From NCBI GenBank assembly GCA_001692895.1, contig KV748211.1, forward strand, positions 620,001-684,000: a stretch of 64,000 nt of DNA, in the 5' to 3' direction. The notes under the pieces are model-generated. The model did not search any database. It was given only the letters and a program-made list of their open reading frames with translations, and was not told where the DNA came from. This stretch comes from Cenococcum geophilum 1.58. Lineage: Eukaryota > Ascomycota > Dothideomycetes > Gloniales > Gloniaceae. Position numbers and translations under genes: made by a program. Shown in pieces: positions 49,851-59,520 of the stretch. The number at the start of each line of letters is the position of its first letter. Position 1 is the stretch's first letter.

Positions 49851-52800
49851 TTACTCATCGTAGTACAACTTCCAAGTACTAGGGAACGGCGTCCACTGGC
49901 TCCAGTCCTCCGTCATAAACACCTTAAACGCCCCATTCACCGTCGTACTCTTCAGCTGTCCCGCCGGCCCAGCCGCCCTCCTCAGATTCTTCAGGCGCGC
50001 AAACGCACGAAGCTGCACCGCCATCGCAATCATCACAGTCTTTTGTCCAAGACATACGTGTTCCCCGTACCCATGATGGATGTACAAATCATCTGGCCGA
50101 TCGAGCTTCACCTCCAGCGGGTCCGGGAACACGGTAGGGTCCAAGCCAGCAGTGTTGAAGTCGGCGAAGATCGTGCTTCCCGCAGCGGGAGTGAGGGTGT
50201 TCTTGCCGTCCTGGATGGAAGCGTTGGGCGCGGCAACGACGCGCAAAGCACCAGCGGCCGCGGGATCGAGACGGAAGCCTTCGAGGGCGTATTTGCGGAG
50301 TTTTTCCAGTGCCTCGGCGGAGTCAGAAGCGGCGAGAGCTTGGATTTCAGCCCAGTGGGCGGCGTTCGCGGGCGAGAGATAGAAGTCGAGCAGGCGGGAG
50401 ATGCCTTGTGTCTGGATGGGAGCCGCGGCAGCCGACGTGGGTACGACGGTCCAGATCACCTCTTCGAGGGACATGCCGGAGTCGAAGAGACGCTGGATCA
50501 GCTTGGTGCCGAATTCTGGGAGCGCCGGGTCTCCCTTGTCTGCATGTAGCTTGGAAAACATGCTCTCTAAGAAGGAGAGGTTGCCGCCCTGGACGTCGGT
50601 GCAGGAGGTGGAGACCGCAGCAGCTAGAGCGGCTGTGGCTTTCTTCGCTTTGGCCTTAACGGCGAGGGTCTTTGCTGCGTCAATGTCGAGGAATGTGTAC
50701 CAGAAGACGATGGCCGTGGCTTCATAGAGCTCGGTAGGTGTGAAACCGACGCCTTTCTCGTCCTCGGAGTCTTTGAGCGGAATGCCCCAGATGTGCGCGG
50801 TGACAATGGCATGCGAAGGGATGGCAACATCGCGAACAAGGTCGATCTGATAGCGATCACGCAACTTGATACTCTTTTTCTTGATGAGATCGGTCGTAAC
50901 AGTATCATAGAAGTCGCGGATCTGGCTGAGGCCTTTGACAGGATCGTAGAGCGCGTGTATGCATATCTTCTTCTGCTTTGCGTTCCACGGCTTGTCGCCG
51001 CTGAGCATCCAGTCGTGTTTGATCAGCTCGCCCACGTGAAGACCCCACGGAACCTTGAAAGACTCTTGGTCTTTCAGAACACCCTTGACGCCGTTCCAGC
51101 TGAGGATTGGCGTTGGCTGGGGAATGAAGCGTGGCCGGTCGTAGTCATAGTCCGCTTCCACGCCCTTCGCAGCCAGAATAGCTCTGTTCTCAGACGGGAC
51201 GGTCAAAGGGAACAAGGCATAGACCGAGTTGCTTCGGTACCATCCGGGATATGCTCGCTGAAGAAGCTTGTAGATGGTCGTTCCAAAGCCGACATTTGGA
51301 TCCGACGCGATTTCATTATATCCGAAAGACGTTAGATTGGCGGGAGAACTGTCGATGGTGTAGTAGCGATCACCACGGACTAGAGCGACAGCATCCGAGA
51401 GAATAGCTTTCGCAACAGTCAAGCCAGCACAGAGACCAGAGCCTGGTACCTCCAGCTTCTTAGTATCCTCGCAAACCAGGCCAGGGTAGAGTTCCACGTT
51501 GTCAGGTTCTTGGTACAAAGCCTGGAGAGACGCAGCGACATCTGGATCCGGATTAATGTCATGAAAGGTGGCATGCGGTTTGAGCTTGAAGAACTTGCGA
51601 ACTTCGTTGAGGCTTGCTGTGCCCCAGTTACGACCCTGGTTGATGCCGAGGATTTCAATGGCGCGAAGGGCTGTAGGTACATTTCTGGCTCCAAAGGCTC
51701 CAGCGACATCCTCAGTAGTACTAGACAGTATCGAAACCAGCCTAGCATCGTCAAAACCACCAGCGGCATTGCGTGTCAAGCCACCAAAGGTCCACTTTCC
51801 TGGGTCGGAGTCCAAGGAGTGTCCCCATTTCTTGAAGCCCTCGTACAATTGCGTCTGAGTAAGCGTCGCTGGATCCTGTCCAGGCCACAACTTCTTCATG
51901 AAATCGTTGACCCATGCCTCGTTTCTGTTGCTGATGGTGGCGTGCCATCGGTAGATCAGGTTGAACTCCATGCTGACCTGGTTGCCGACACCCTTGGGGA
52001 TGCCCTCTGAGTCAAACGCATCGAAAGCTTGGGCGCGAGGGTCCAGCGTCCAGGTGGTATCAGTACGATTGAGGTTCAGGATAACACGGACGTAGTCGCG
52101 GAGGATAATGTTGATGTAGAGGCCGCATGTGATGAGTCTTCCGGTCTGGAAGAGGTCGTTGTCGCGCTTCGCTTCCGCTTTTTCGCCGTCCAAACCCTGG
52201 GAAAGTGTTAGCAAAAGATCATCAGTACAACAGTAGTTTCGAAGGCTTACCTTGGCCTTGTCGAGCTTTGAAGCAGTGAACCGACCACCCTCATTGATCT
52301 CGGCCAATTGCGTCACAACATAATTATGAAACCTGTTAAAGGAAACCAGCAAGGCACCAACACCGGGCGGCTGTCCCAAAATTCGCGGCTCAGCAAAGGT
52401 ATCTGGCTTGAGTTTTCCATCTTTGAACGTCCTCACAGTATCCTGCATAGCCTGATTATGTCCATAAAGCGGCCCAAGATCCAGGTATGACGAGGACGCA
52501 ACCTTATTCGGATCAACATCATCTGTGCGAAAAATATCATGAATGATGATGGTGGCCGTTGAGATTGCTATGCTGGAGAACTTGGCCGGATGCTCCTTTG
52601 CCAGACCTTTGCGGGCGAACAATGCATCGAAAATGTCCCCTGGATCTGGTAGAGCAGCAGGGGGAGAGCGCTGCGGGACCACGCTGCGGGCGTAGTACGA
52701 GCCGGCTTTTCCGAGCTCGGGATAGAGGATGTTGTTATGAGAGCCATCAGCCGTACGGTAGCGCCAGGCATCGCCCATGTACGAGAGCGGAGGGTGTTTG

Positions 52801-53181
52801 AGGTTGTCCCAGAGGTTGCCAAGCATGGCGTTTGTTAGGAGACCGGCGGTGGGTGAGCCTGCGGGATATGAGGAAGCCCATTTGACGGTGTTCTCTAGAA
52901 GTTGTCTGGAGAGATCAGCTTGAGCGAATGACTGAGGTGCAGCGGTCTTACTTTCGATCATCGACGACGTTCTCTGTGAAGAGACCGTCGACCAATGACT
53001 TCACGACGCCGAAATCTTCCGGGAGACGGTCGAGTTGACTCTTGATATCAGTGATGTAGCTATGGATGGTCTCTTTAACGGTGGGCACGTCATTGGAGTG
53101 GCCGTTGGAGGGACCGCTGGTTAACGCCATGCCGGGCTGTGGGGTTGTTGGCGCAAGCAAAAATGGGTGAAATGTAGTCAA
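49851..53181 (-). CDS. ppo: Psi-producing oxygenase-type fatty acid dioxygenase/P450 fusion
   Basis: Three exons, 53181-52952, 52905-52251 and 52196-49851, give 1076 residues, like Aspergillus PpoA (about 1080). The N-terminal haem peroxidase (cyclooxygenase-like) domain keeps the distal His (IIIHDIFRTD, ~199) and the Tyr-x-x-His pair (YRWH, 377-380). It would oxygenate linoleic or oleic acid to a hydroperoxide. The C-terminal cytochrome P450 part keeps E-x-x-R (EGFR, ~934) and the haem-thiolate Cys (GYGEHVCLG, ~1010), and would rearrange the hydroperoxide. The isomerase I-helix reads PIQTQ (~888-892) where diol synthases have A-N-Q, so the product may not be a diol. An alternative start at 53,130 (MALTSG) has a better context (G at -3 and +4). 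The gene is free of RIP and probably functional. The paralogue letter is not assigned. Confidence 0.95.
52197..52250 (-). other. Intron 2 of the oxygenase gene
   Basis: 54 bp, GTAAGCC...TTCCCAG on the minus strand, with CTAAC about 12 bases before the 3' end as a branch site. Because its length is a multiple of three without an in-frame stop, retention would add 18 residues (VSLRNYCCTDDLLLTLSQ) between the helices that follow the distal haem side. The family alignment has no such residues, so splicing is the better reading. Confidence 0.85.
52906..52951 (-). other. Intron 1 of the oxygenase gene
   Basis: 46 bp, GTAAGA...CTCCAG on the minus strand, with a CTGAT branch-like element close to the 3' end. 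Removing it joins ...VVDDRK to QLLENT..., which restores the conserved N-terminal alignment. Without splicing the frame closes at once. Confidence 0.85.
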
Positions 53182-53956
53182 TGTAGCAAAGCTTTGAAAC
53201 GATCAGTGCAGGCGGAATGGGTGAACGTGCCTACCAGACTGCTAAGCAACACGAAGGGGTGAGAGCGGTCTCCTTATGACAGGACACAGCTTCTGCCTCC
53301 GAGCTCATCGCTTTCACATGACCATCCCTCCATGTCGTTTATTAAGGCGTTCTACATAAGCGGCGTCAGCCATAATGCATAGGCTGAGAATAGCTGAGGT
53401 CTTGGCCGCTTCCAGCATCTCGCTGGCCGGATCTGGCTCAGACGGCGGCGTCCTACCGTAGGCATCTCGTTCGTAAAGGTTACTCCTAGGACAGCCTCCA
53501 ACGGATGTTGGAAGGCGGTAGGATGGAATAAGATAGTAGCAATTGGCTGGAAGCTGTTCATGTGAAGGGTCGGGCCAGTTGGACAATCTTTGCCGCCCTT
53601 TAGAAGCTACCCTTATGAACAACATCGTACGGTAAGCATGGAGAGCTTTGAATCGTAGGCCTCTCGTATTCGACAGCCCCAGAGGTACGCATAAAGAGAC
53701 TCGGGCTGTGGCATAGGCAGAATGACCTGGGAACGTGCTAGCCAAGTAACTTGAGGCTAAATGCAACATGTCAGCTATGGGCAGAGCATATTGAGGTAAA
53801 CGCACCTCGCTTATGTCATGTGTCTGGCAAAAGCTGGATGCCATTGGCTGGCGTTTCTTGGACGGTGTAGTGTATGGAACAATCACATTTAAAAAAGTGA
53901 TTACGCCATGCATTAGAATCAACATGCCAGGCGCAGCGTGACAGTGGGGCAGCTTA
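53182..53956 (-). promoter_or_regulatory. Upstream region of the oxygenase gene
   Basis: 775 bp of ordinary composition between the start codon and the MITE. On the minus strand two identical CCAGCCAAT elements (CCAAT boxes) lie at about 53,542-53,550 and 53,843-53,851. A 218-codon minus-strand open run (53,970-53,314) begins inside the MITE arm and shows no recognisable domain, so I do not treat it as a gene. Confidence 0.4.
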
Positions 53957-54382
53957 ACGTATCTTACCACTCATCCGCCCACACCAGTCACCCGCCCACC
54001 CTAAAAACCCACCAAAAATCGGAAAAACTGCACCTTAATATCTTAACAACGGCTTAATAATAAATTCTGAAATTTTATAATTAGCCTTTTATACCTATAT
54101 TAAGACTCTTAATAAAGTTCTAGCGTAATAAGCCTGGCCATTATTAAAATATTAGGTTTTAGCCCCTAATCTTAAGCTAAATTATAATATCTCTAGAGCT
54201 ACTTAATAGATTCCTTTTTAAATCTAATAAGAGGTTTAAAATATATATAAAAGGCTAATTATAAAATTTCAGAATTTATTATTAAGCCGTTGTTAAGATA
54301 TTAAGGTGCAGTTTTTCCGATTTTTGGTGGGTTTTTAGGGTGGGCGGGTGACTGGTGTGGGCGGATGAGTGGTAAGATACGT
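53957..54382. mobile_element. 426-bp MITE with perfect 137-bp inverted arms and TA duplication
   Basis: Arms 53957-54093 and 54246-54382 are exact inverted copies, starting ACGTATCTTACCACTC. TA flanks both sides (53955-53956 and 54383-54384), which points to mobilisation by a Tc1/mariner-type transposase. The 152-bp middle is AT-rich and non-coding. Identical arms mean a very recent insertion or strong correction between arms. Its arms do not resemble those of the Tc1/mariner copy at 1077-3531. Confidence 0.93.
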
Positions 54383-54384
54383 TA

Positions 54385-55941
54385 TAGAGACCTTATTACT
54401 AAGCGCGACCCCCCATTTCACATGCCTTCTATTGCACATGCCTGACGCGTCGCGCACGACCCCGCAGTTGTCGAAATCGCACCGAAGTCCGTCGCGCCTG
54501 TGGTGACCGTCGGCGCGATGTCGGTCATTGCTGTCGGGGAGACTATGCGGATTGTAAAGGCTATTACGAAGTTATGAAAAGAGCACACAGCAGCCAGGTT
54601 GGGCTGGGCTGAGCTGAACGGTTATCACAGGGCGATCTGCACGGTCCGTTGTGATGTAGAAGTACCTTGGTCACAGAGGCGCCGAGACATCCTTAGGCAC
54701 GCTCCAAAAATCCCGCAACCCTTTCTACTAGTGGAACTGGTTTGCGCCCAGACTCTTGCGACCACTCTGGTCGCTGCCGTCACATAAAAGTGCAGCTGCA
54801 CTCGGTGACAATGGTAGGCTTGTCCTTTATCCAGTGAACACGAGATATAACAAGGCAAGTCGCAATTAACACGTGCGGGGATTGTCAATTTAGGTAGAGA
54901 CCATACCTTCATCCCACACAGCAAACTATAATGATCTAAAAGAGCTTTGAAGATAGGACTACCCAGAAGGATTTGCACTCGTATCAATGCTGTGCTGTTT
55001 AAGTAACTTTCCGGCCTGGCAGCTCTGTAGCTGACCGACTTGCATTTGTGAACCCGTGAGTGACAATCGGTTCGTTTTTAACGGGGCATTCGGCTGCAGA
55101 ACTGTGTCATTCCCAGGATTGCGCAAGGCGCGGTAGAGTGTCCACAGCATGCAACGGTGCTGTCCTGAATCCTGCCTTCCATGGCGGCAGGTACTTGGGC
55201 TGTTCATTCGTAAGAAAGAAAATGCGCTAGCCACGCCCAGTAAAGCCGAAGCCACAATGCATTCCCCAAGTTCTCCGGTTCCCCGTCTTCGAATCCCCGC
55301 TGCAGATAATGTTGAAACTTTAATCTAATGGGACTGAATAAAGGTGCATCTGACAGAAGTGATCCGCTTACGGCCTCCACGCATGAGCCTTGGGCGCTAA
55401 GGTCTGATTTATTGGCTAAATATAGGTAAGCGTTCACTCACATTTAAGTTGAGTGTGCCCTAAAATTCCTGCAAAAGCGCCACGGCTGCATCTTTCACAC
55501 AAAGCACTTAGTCTGGCTGCCTTCTCTACTCTCCTAGAAGACCTTTAATCAACACGTCATGTGTTCAAGCGATAAAGTTTGTAGATCCCTAGAGAAATAG
55601 CGTTGGTTCCATAGGCGCATTCTAGCCCAACGCCGCGCACGCCAAAAGGAATACTACTCTTCTCCTCTGCTTACATAGGGCATTCAGATATGGGCCTCTA
55701 GAGTTCTGCAGCATAGGTCTACGGTATTATACCAGCTGTGGCCTTCCCGGCCGCATATCTCGGGCGTGTCCGGTCTCATACGGTCTCTAGCTCTGTGACC
55801 GAACCTTCAGACTTGCTCAACAGGCTGCTTCCAGTGTCCATCGCCAGGGACACTCCGATACACCGCTTGGACCGCAAGCCACTTGGATCCAATAAGCCTT
55901 TCCCCTAGGATGTGCCGTTCCGGCAAACACGAGTATGTAAC
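54385..55941. other. Gene-free low-copy sequence
   Basis: About 1.5 kb of ordinary composition. Several open runs of 60-120 codons on both strands (for example 54,625-54,987 and 54,959-55,255 on the minus strand) overlap each other, lack recognisable domains and look like chance. No RNA gene or repeat was recognised. Confidence 0.5.
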
Positions 55942-56348
55942 CTACAAAAGAAAGTCGCTTTTAAGTTCAATGTCCAGGTTCTTCATACGCCATTCATTTA
56001 CGGCTTCAAGGGATAATAGTATGTAAGGATGCCCGGGGCCGAGAACCCGCTTCCCTAGTTGGAGGTATTTTTCCATGAAGAAAACAGCCTCTTCGTCACG
56101 ACCTTGGCCGCCATGCTGGTCAGCGTGGAAGGATGCTCCTCCTTAAGCACCCTCTTTCTTATCTCCATCACTTGCACCCCCAGCTCTTTAGCCTCCTTCC
56201 ACCGCTCCTGATTCCAGTACGTCGACGCCAGTATACCAATGCTGGCGAGCGTTTCTACGGCGTTTGTTCCTATAACCTTCCTTGCTCTGATGGCCGCTTT
56301 CAGCATCCTCTCTGCTTCACATACTTCCACGCCTCTATAACATACCAC
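55942..56348 (-). pseudogene. 3' end of a broken TPR gene (NLR/kinesin-light-chain-type repeats)
   Basis: The minus strand encodes two tetratricopeptide repeats of the 42-residue type found at the C-terminus of fungal NB-ARC/NACHT-TPR proteins. Repeat 1 contains ETLASIGILASTYWNQERW and ends RKRVLKEEHPS; repeat 2 contains RDEEAVFFMEKYLQLGKRV and ends LGPGHPY, followed by a short tail and a stop at 55,942-55,944. Between them the reading changes frame and about eight residues expected at the start of repeat 2 are missing, a small deletion at about 56,110-56,125. No nucleotide-binding domain lies upstream; a hAT MITE begins 140 bp further on. It is a decayed remnant of a larger host gene. Confidence 0.7.
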
Positions 56349-56488
56349 ACCGTCTTATATAGTATAGAGGTCTCCTGTTGCAGCGAACCTTTAGAAGTTG
56401 GCTTATGTGCTTCTGCTAAATTTGCCTGAGGAAGAGTGTGTGGCATATTATTTAGTTCTCGTGCCTCTCTAAGAAAAGACTTCTCAAC

Positions 56489-56904
56489 CAGTGATGTCAA
56501 TGGTTAGGTTACTCTTTGGATTGGTTCGGTTTAAGCAAAATCTTGAGAGTAACCGGTTCGTCAATTTGATTAGCTCAATTTGGATCGGTTATTAGATATT
56601 TTGATAAACCGGTTATCCAGTAAAACCAGATAGCTCTGGCTACAATACAAAAACGAGCCTCTGCAGGAGCCTCTGCATAAGCACCTACTAAGCCTTACCC
56701 TACGGGGATAAGCGCCACCCCTAAATAGAGCTAGCTTCTGCCAAGGCCAAAAAACACGCTAAAACACGTAAATAAACACTTGAAAGACGTGTTATCTGGT
56801 TAATCCGGTTTAACCGGTTCTGTAACCGGTTCAAGCCTCAAAATTGTATTTTGGATTGGTTTTGGCCTCATTCCTGAAACCTAACCTAACCGTTGACATC
56901 ACTG
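56489..56904. mobile_element. 416-bp hAT-type MITE
   Basis: Tips CAGTGATGTCAATGGTTAGG and its inverted partner ending ...CGTTGACATCACTG, with a perfect 8-bp target duplication TTCTCAAC (56481-56488 and 56905-56912). The interior is non-coding and has ACCGGTT motifs repeated near both ends (for example 56,558, 56,628, 56,808 and 56,823). The 8-bp duplication and CAG...CTG tips place it with hAT elements. Its tips differ from the hAT at 44,892, so that element would not be its partner. Confidence 0.92.
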
Positions 56905-56984
56905 TTCTCAACATAACGTAAACCATTACCAATGGCAAAGAAACTACGTACTGCTTCCTTCCTCCCTCCACCCGTTATAAAGGC

Positions 56985-57133
56985 ACCAATGACCAGCGCG
57001 CCTTCACTGCCCCAGGCGTCCGATCTGGGAAACGTCTAAATATATCATCCCACCCCATGCCCATCTTGTCCTTGTATAAGCGTAAGCGCTCTTCGTCCGA
57101 CTCTAACCAAGGCAGACGCGCCCGTTTTCGTTC
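56985..57133 (-). pseudogene. Myb/SANT-like DNA-binding domain fragment
   Basis: On the minus strand a short frame reads PWLESDEERLRLYKDKMG, then WDDIFRRFPDRTPGAVKARW, the tryptophan-spaced three-helix pattern of Myb/SANT-like domains in fungal nuclear proteins, preceded by a basic KRAR stretch. A stop follows soon after (about 56,983), and an in-frame stop lies upstream near 57,145, so no complete gene can be drawn unless introns intervene. It is a remnant or an isolated exon of a host regulatory gene. Confidence 0.55.
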
Positions 57134-57297
57134 CCTATGTCTTCATCTCCATTCTCGTCTCCCTCTTCCAGTCCACACTTCGCCGCGTTGAGCTTCGACT
57201 AGCACATGGATTCGGCACACCATCATATCGGTATCCCGGTAACCAGTGGTCCCGATAATATTTTTATTCATTGCTTCTTAACGATATTGTTGGTTAC

Positions 57298-57484
57298 ACA
57301 AGGGGGATATCACGTAGCTACGGTTCGTAGATAGTATGATGATTGTTCTGTGTTCTTCTTGAAGAAAGGGGTGAGGAACTTAAGGTTCCTCACCACGCTA
57401 GTGCCGCGGCGGCACGTGATGGCAACTTGCCACACGTGACGGCAATATGCCTCATATGGTGACCATTTGCCTTTATTCCCAACA
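57298..57484 (-). repeat. Solo LTR, 187 bp
   Basis: Tips TGTTGGTTAC.../...TTCCCAACA (perfect TGTTGG/CCAACA inversion) with a perfect 5-bp duplication GATAT (57293-57297 and 57485-57489). No internal element remains, so an LTR retrotransposon inserted here and was reduced by LTR-LTR recombination. It is not related by eye to the other LTRs in the window, and the strand is provisional. It shows little RIP. Confidence 0.88.
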
Positions 57485-57489
57485 GATAT

Positions 57490-58517
57490 ATTCATTCATA
57501 AGGAGTGATAATAATTAAATATGTTGACGGCCCTTATAAATGAATATTCGTAAAATTATGAATATATATATATAACGACTAAAAGCTCTCGTGGTGTAGT
57601 AGGAAGCTTTTGTGGTGTAGTAGAAGGATACTAATGTGTAAACGTAAGACTAATTTACACCATACGTTGTAATACATACGCAAGAGAGCCGCTGGTGAAC
57701 GTTGCCTCATTGCAACGGACAATTGCCGCCACCATCAACGAGTCTTTTGGTGCCTGACAAAATGTAATATCAGTTAATTGGTATTTGTAAGGCAGTATTG
57801 CCAGGGTGTACGGTAGGGAGCAGGCAAGCCNAGCATGAGTCACATAGGGAGTCGATGGAAGAGGACGATATGGTAATGAGGGTAGGCAATAGCCTAGGTA
57901 CAGAGAGAGACAAACCGATAGGGGAGGAAGGAGGCTGCAAGCCCGAGGAGCTTATAAGGGGTGGCCAAGGCCTAGCCGAAGGCTAGCCTTGGCAGCCCCT
58001 GAGAGCTCCCGGGATGTAGCCGAGTAAGGGACCAAAAGTACCCTTACAGTATTCCATATTGTTGCCTGATCCATAGTTGATACTAGAATCATATACTGTC
58101 CTCGTTCCTGGAGAGGATGTCCGGAGAAGACCAGACTGAGTCGCAATGTCCGCTTTGGGCCTAGACTGGTGCCGTGATGGGATGACTTCAGTCGTCGCGA
58201 TGTCCCTATGGGCATGGTGCTCCCGCCCTGTGGTTTAAGACTAGTTCGTGATGGACCGCGCCGTCTTTCATCCTCGTCGCTCTCCCCAACTTCACTGTTG
58301 TCAAATTTTGTTGTGCTAAGAATATACTATATACAATTGGGAAATCACGTGAAAAGAACCACAGCTTTCACAGCGTACGTTTCTTCCAAGCACAGACCCT
58401 TGCGGCAAGCAGAATGTAACGACCTAGGTATTTTACTAATTTACCCTTTCAGAAGACGAATTCAGCTCCGAGCCATCAGTTGGGGCCCGGATGGCTTGCG
58501 CTCCATTGCTGTGGCAG
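57490..58517. other. Gene-free sequence with small repeats
   Basis: It holds a 21-bp direct repeat (57583-57603 and 57604-57624, unit AAGCTCTCGTGGTGTAGTAGG), a hairpin GTGTAAA...TTTACAC near 57,632-57,657, one ambiguous base at 57,831 and a hairpin CAAGGCCTAGC...GCTAGCCTTGG near 57,965-57,990. A 139-codon plus-strand run (58,208-58,627) enters the repeat arm at 58,518 and has no known domain. No supported gene. Confidence 0.5.
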
Positions 58518-58653
58518 CTTATCTCATAAATCAGACTCTCGGTGGACCGTGGATATACTATTGGTACGTGCGGACGGGCATATTGCTCCTTATCACCAAT
58601 GAATTCTCCGAAAGTCTGAGAGCTTAGTTATAGGCGCAGCTTTGATAGTAACC
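58518..58653 (+). repeat. Left copy of a ~137-bp repeat flanking the MULE
   Basis: From CTTATCTCATAAAT to GCGCAGCTTTGATAGTAAC. It recurs in opposite orientation at 63726-63863. Each copy contains a partial hairpin (AGACTCTCGGTGGA and an inverted partner), so it may be a small MITE or a solo terminal fragment. Confidence 0.8.
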
Positions 58654-58863
58654 CATTATTTTAAAAATTAAAAATTCCTTTTTTTTGTCTTTTTATACCC
58701 CACAACTCGAACGTATAAGTTAAAAAAAATTATTTAATGTAATAGATTCTTTAAGTATTTTTATATATTTTTATATATATTATAGCCCTATATCTTTAAT
58801 ATTAAAGGGGGAGATACATTATTAAAAAAGGTAAGTAATTCTCTAAATTTTCTAACCTAAAAA

Positions 58864-59003
58864 CGTGTTCGGTTGCAATCTGGAGCTATTTCAATCTGAC
58901 GTTGATCCGTGCTTTCACTGGCGTTAATTAGGGTGTGTTCGGTTGCAATCTGGAGCTTTTTCAATCTGATGTTGATCCGTGCTTTCACCGGCGTCAATTA
59001 GAA
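58864..59003 (+). repeat. 70-bp tandem pair at the left tip of the MULE
   Basis: Two adjacent copies of the unit containing GTGTTCGGTTGCAATCTGG. Either copy could serve as the outer terminus. The right end has a single tip. Confidence 0.8.
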
Positions 59004-59166
59004 GATAATTAGTGGCGCTTAATCTGGTGGTCGTACTCAATCTGAAATAAAGCCGACTGTTCGGTTGATCATTCTAATAAAAAGGCCTTAGATGAGACTT
59101 AAAATTAGGCGCCTTCTGCCTAGTCGGATCTGAACGGTGACAGTATGAATTAAGGAGAGGACATTG

Positions 59167-59246
59167 GAGCGTCTCCGGGCAGAACCATCCCATAGAACCA
59201 GATTACTTAGCAATTAGTAAGCTCGCACGGGCCACTATTGCTAGCG
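59167..59246 (+). repeat. Inner conserved part of the left MULE inverted repeat
   Basis: 80 bp running from GAGCGTCTCCGGGCAG to CACTATTGCTAGCG, matching the reverse complement of 63095-63174 with about three differences. It is the best conserved part of the ends and a likely transposase contact. Confidence 0.85.
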
Positions 59247-59520
59247 TATAATTAACTTCAAAAAAGCCAGTGTCTACCGCAATCTAAATAGCTTAATATT
59301 CCACCAACCATATAGCATATATGCTTATCTAAGGTGATAAATTAATAGTCTAGTATACTAACAATAAGCCCTAAACGGCTTGTGGAGAACATATCCGTGC
59401 GGGGTAAAAAATTAAAGGCTAAAGTCGGAGTATAGAATAGTTAATTTCTAAAGGATTATTACCGCAAATTTATGTCAAATCTACCTCTTCTAAGCCTATA
59501 TTAATTTCCTATTACATAAT

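Noticed and set aside
49737-52822. Many open runs of 60-270 codons on the plus strand and in other minus frames
   Set aside because: They lie within the oxygenase exons in other frames, a known effect of codon composition in a long gene.
53314-53970. 218-codon minus-strand open run upstream of the oxygenase gene
   Set aside because: Its start lies inside the MITE arm, the composition looks random, no domain is visible, and it covers the probable promoter.
58208-58627. 139-codon plus-strand open run
   Set aside because: It runs into the repeat arm at 58,518, and part of it recurs in the opposite arm at 63.8 kb, so the end is repeat-derived. No domain is seen.
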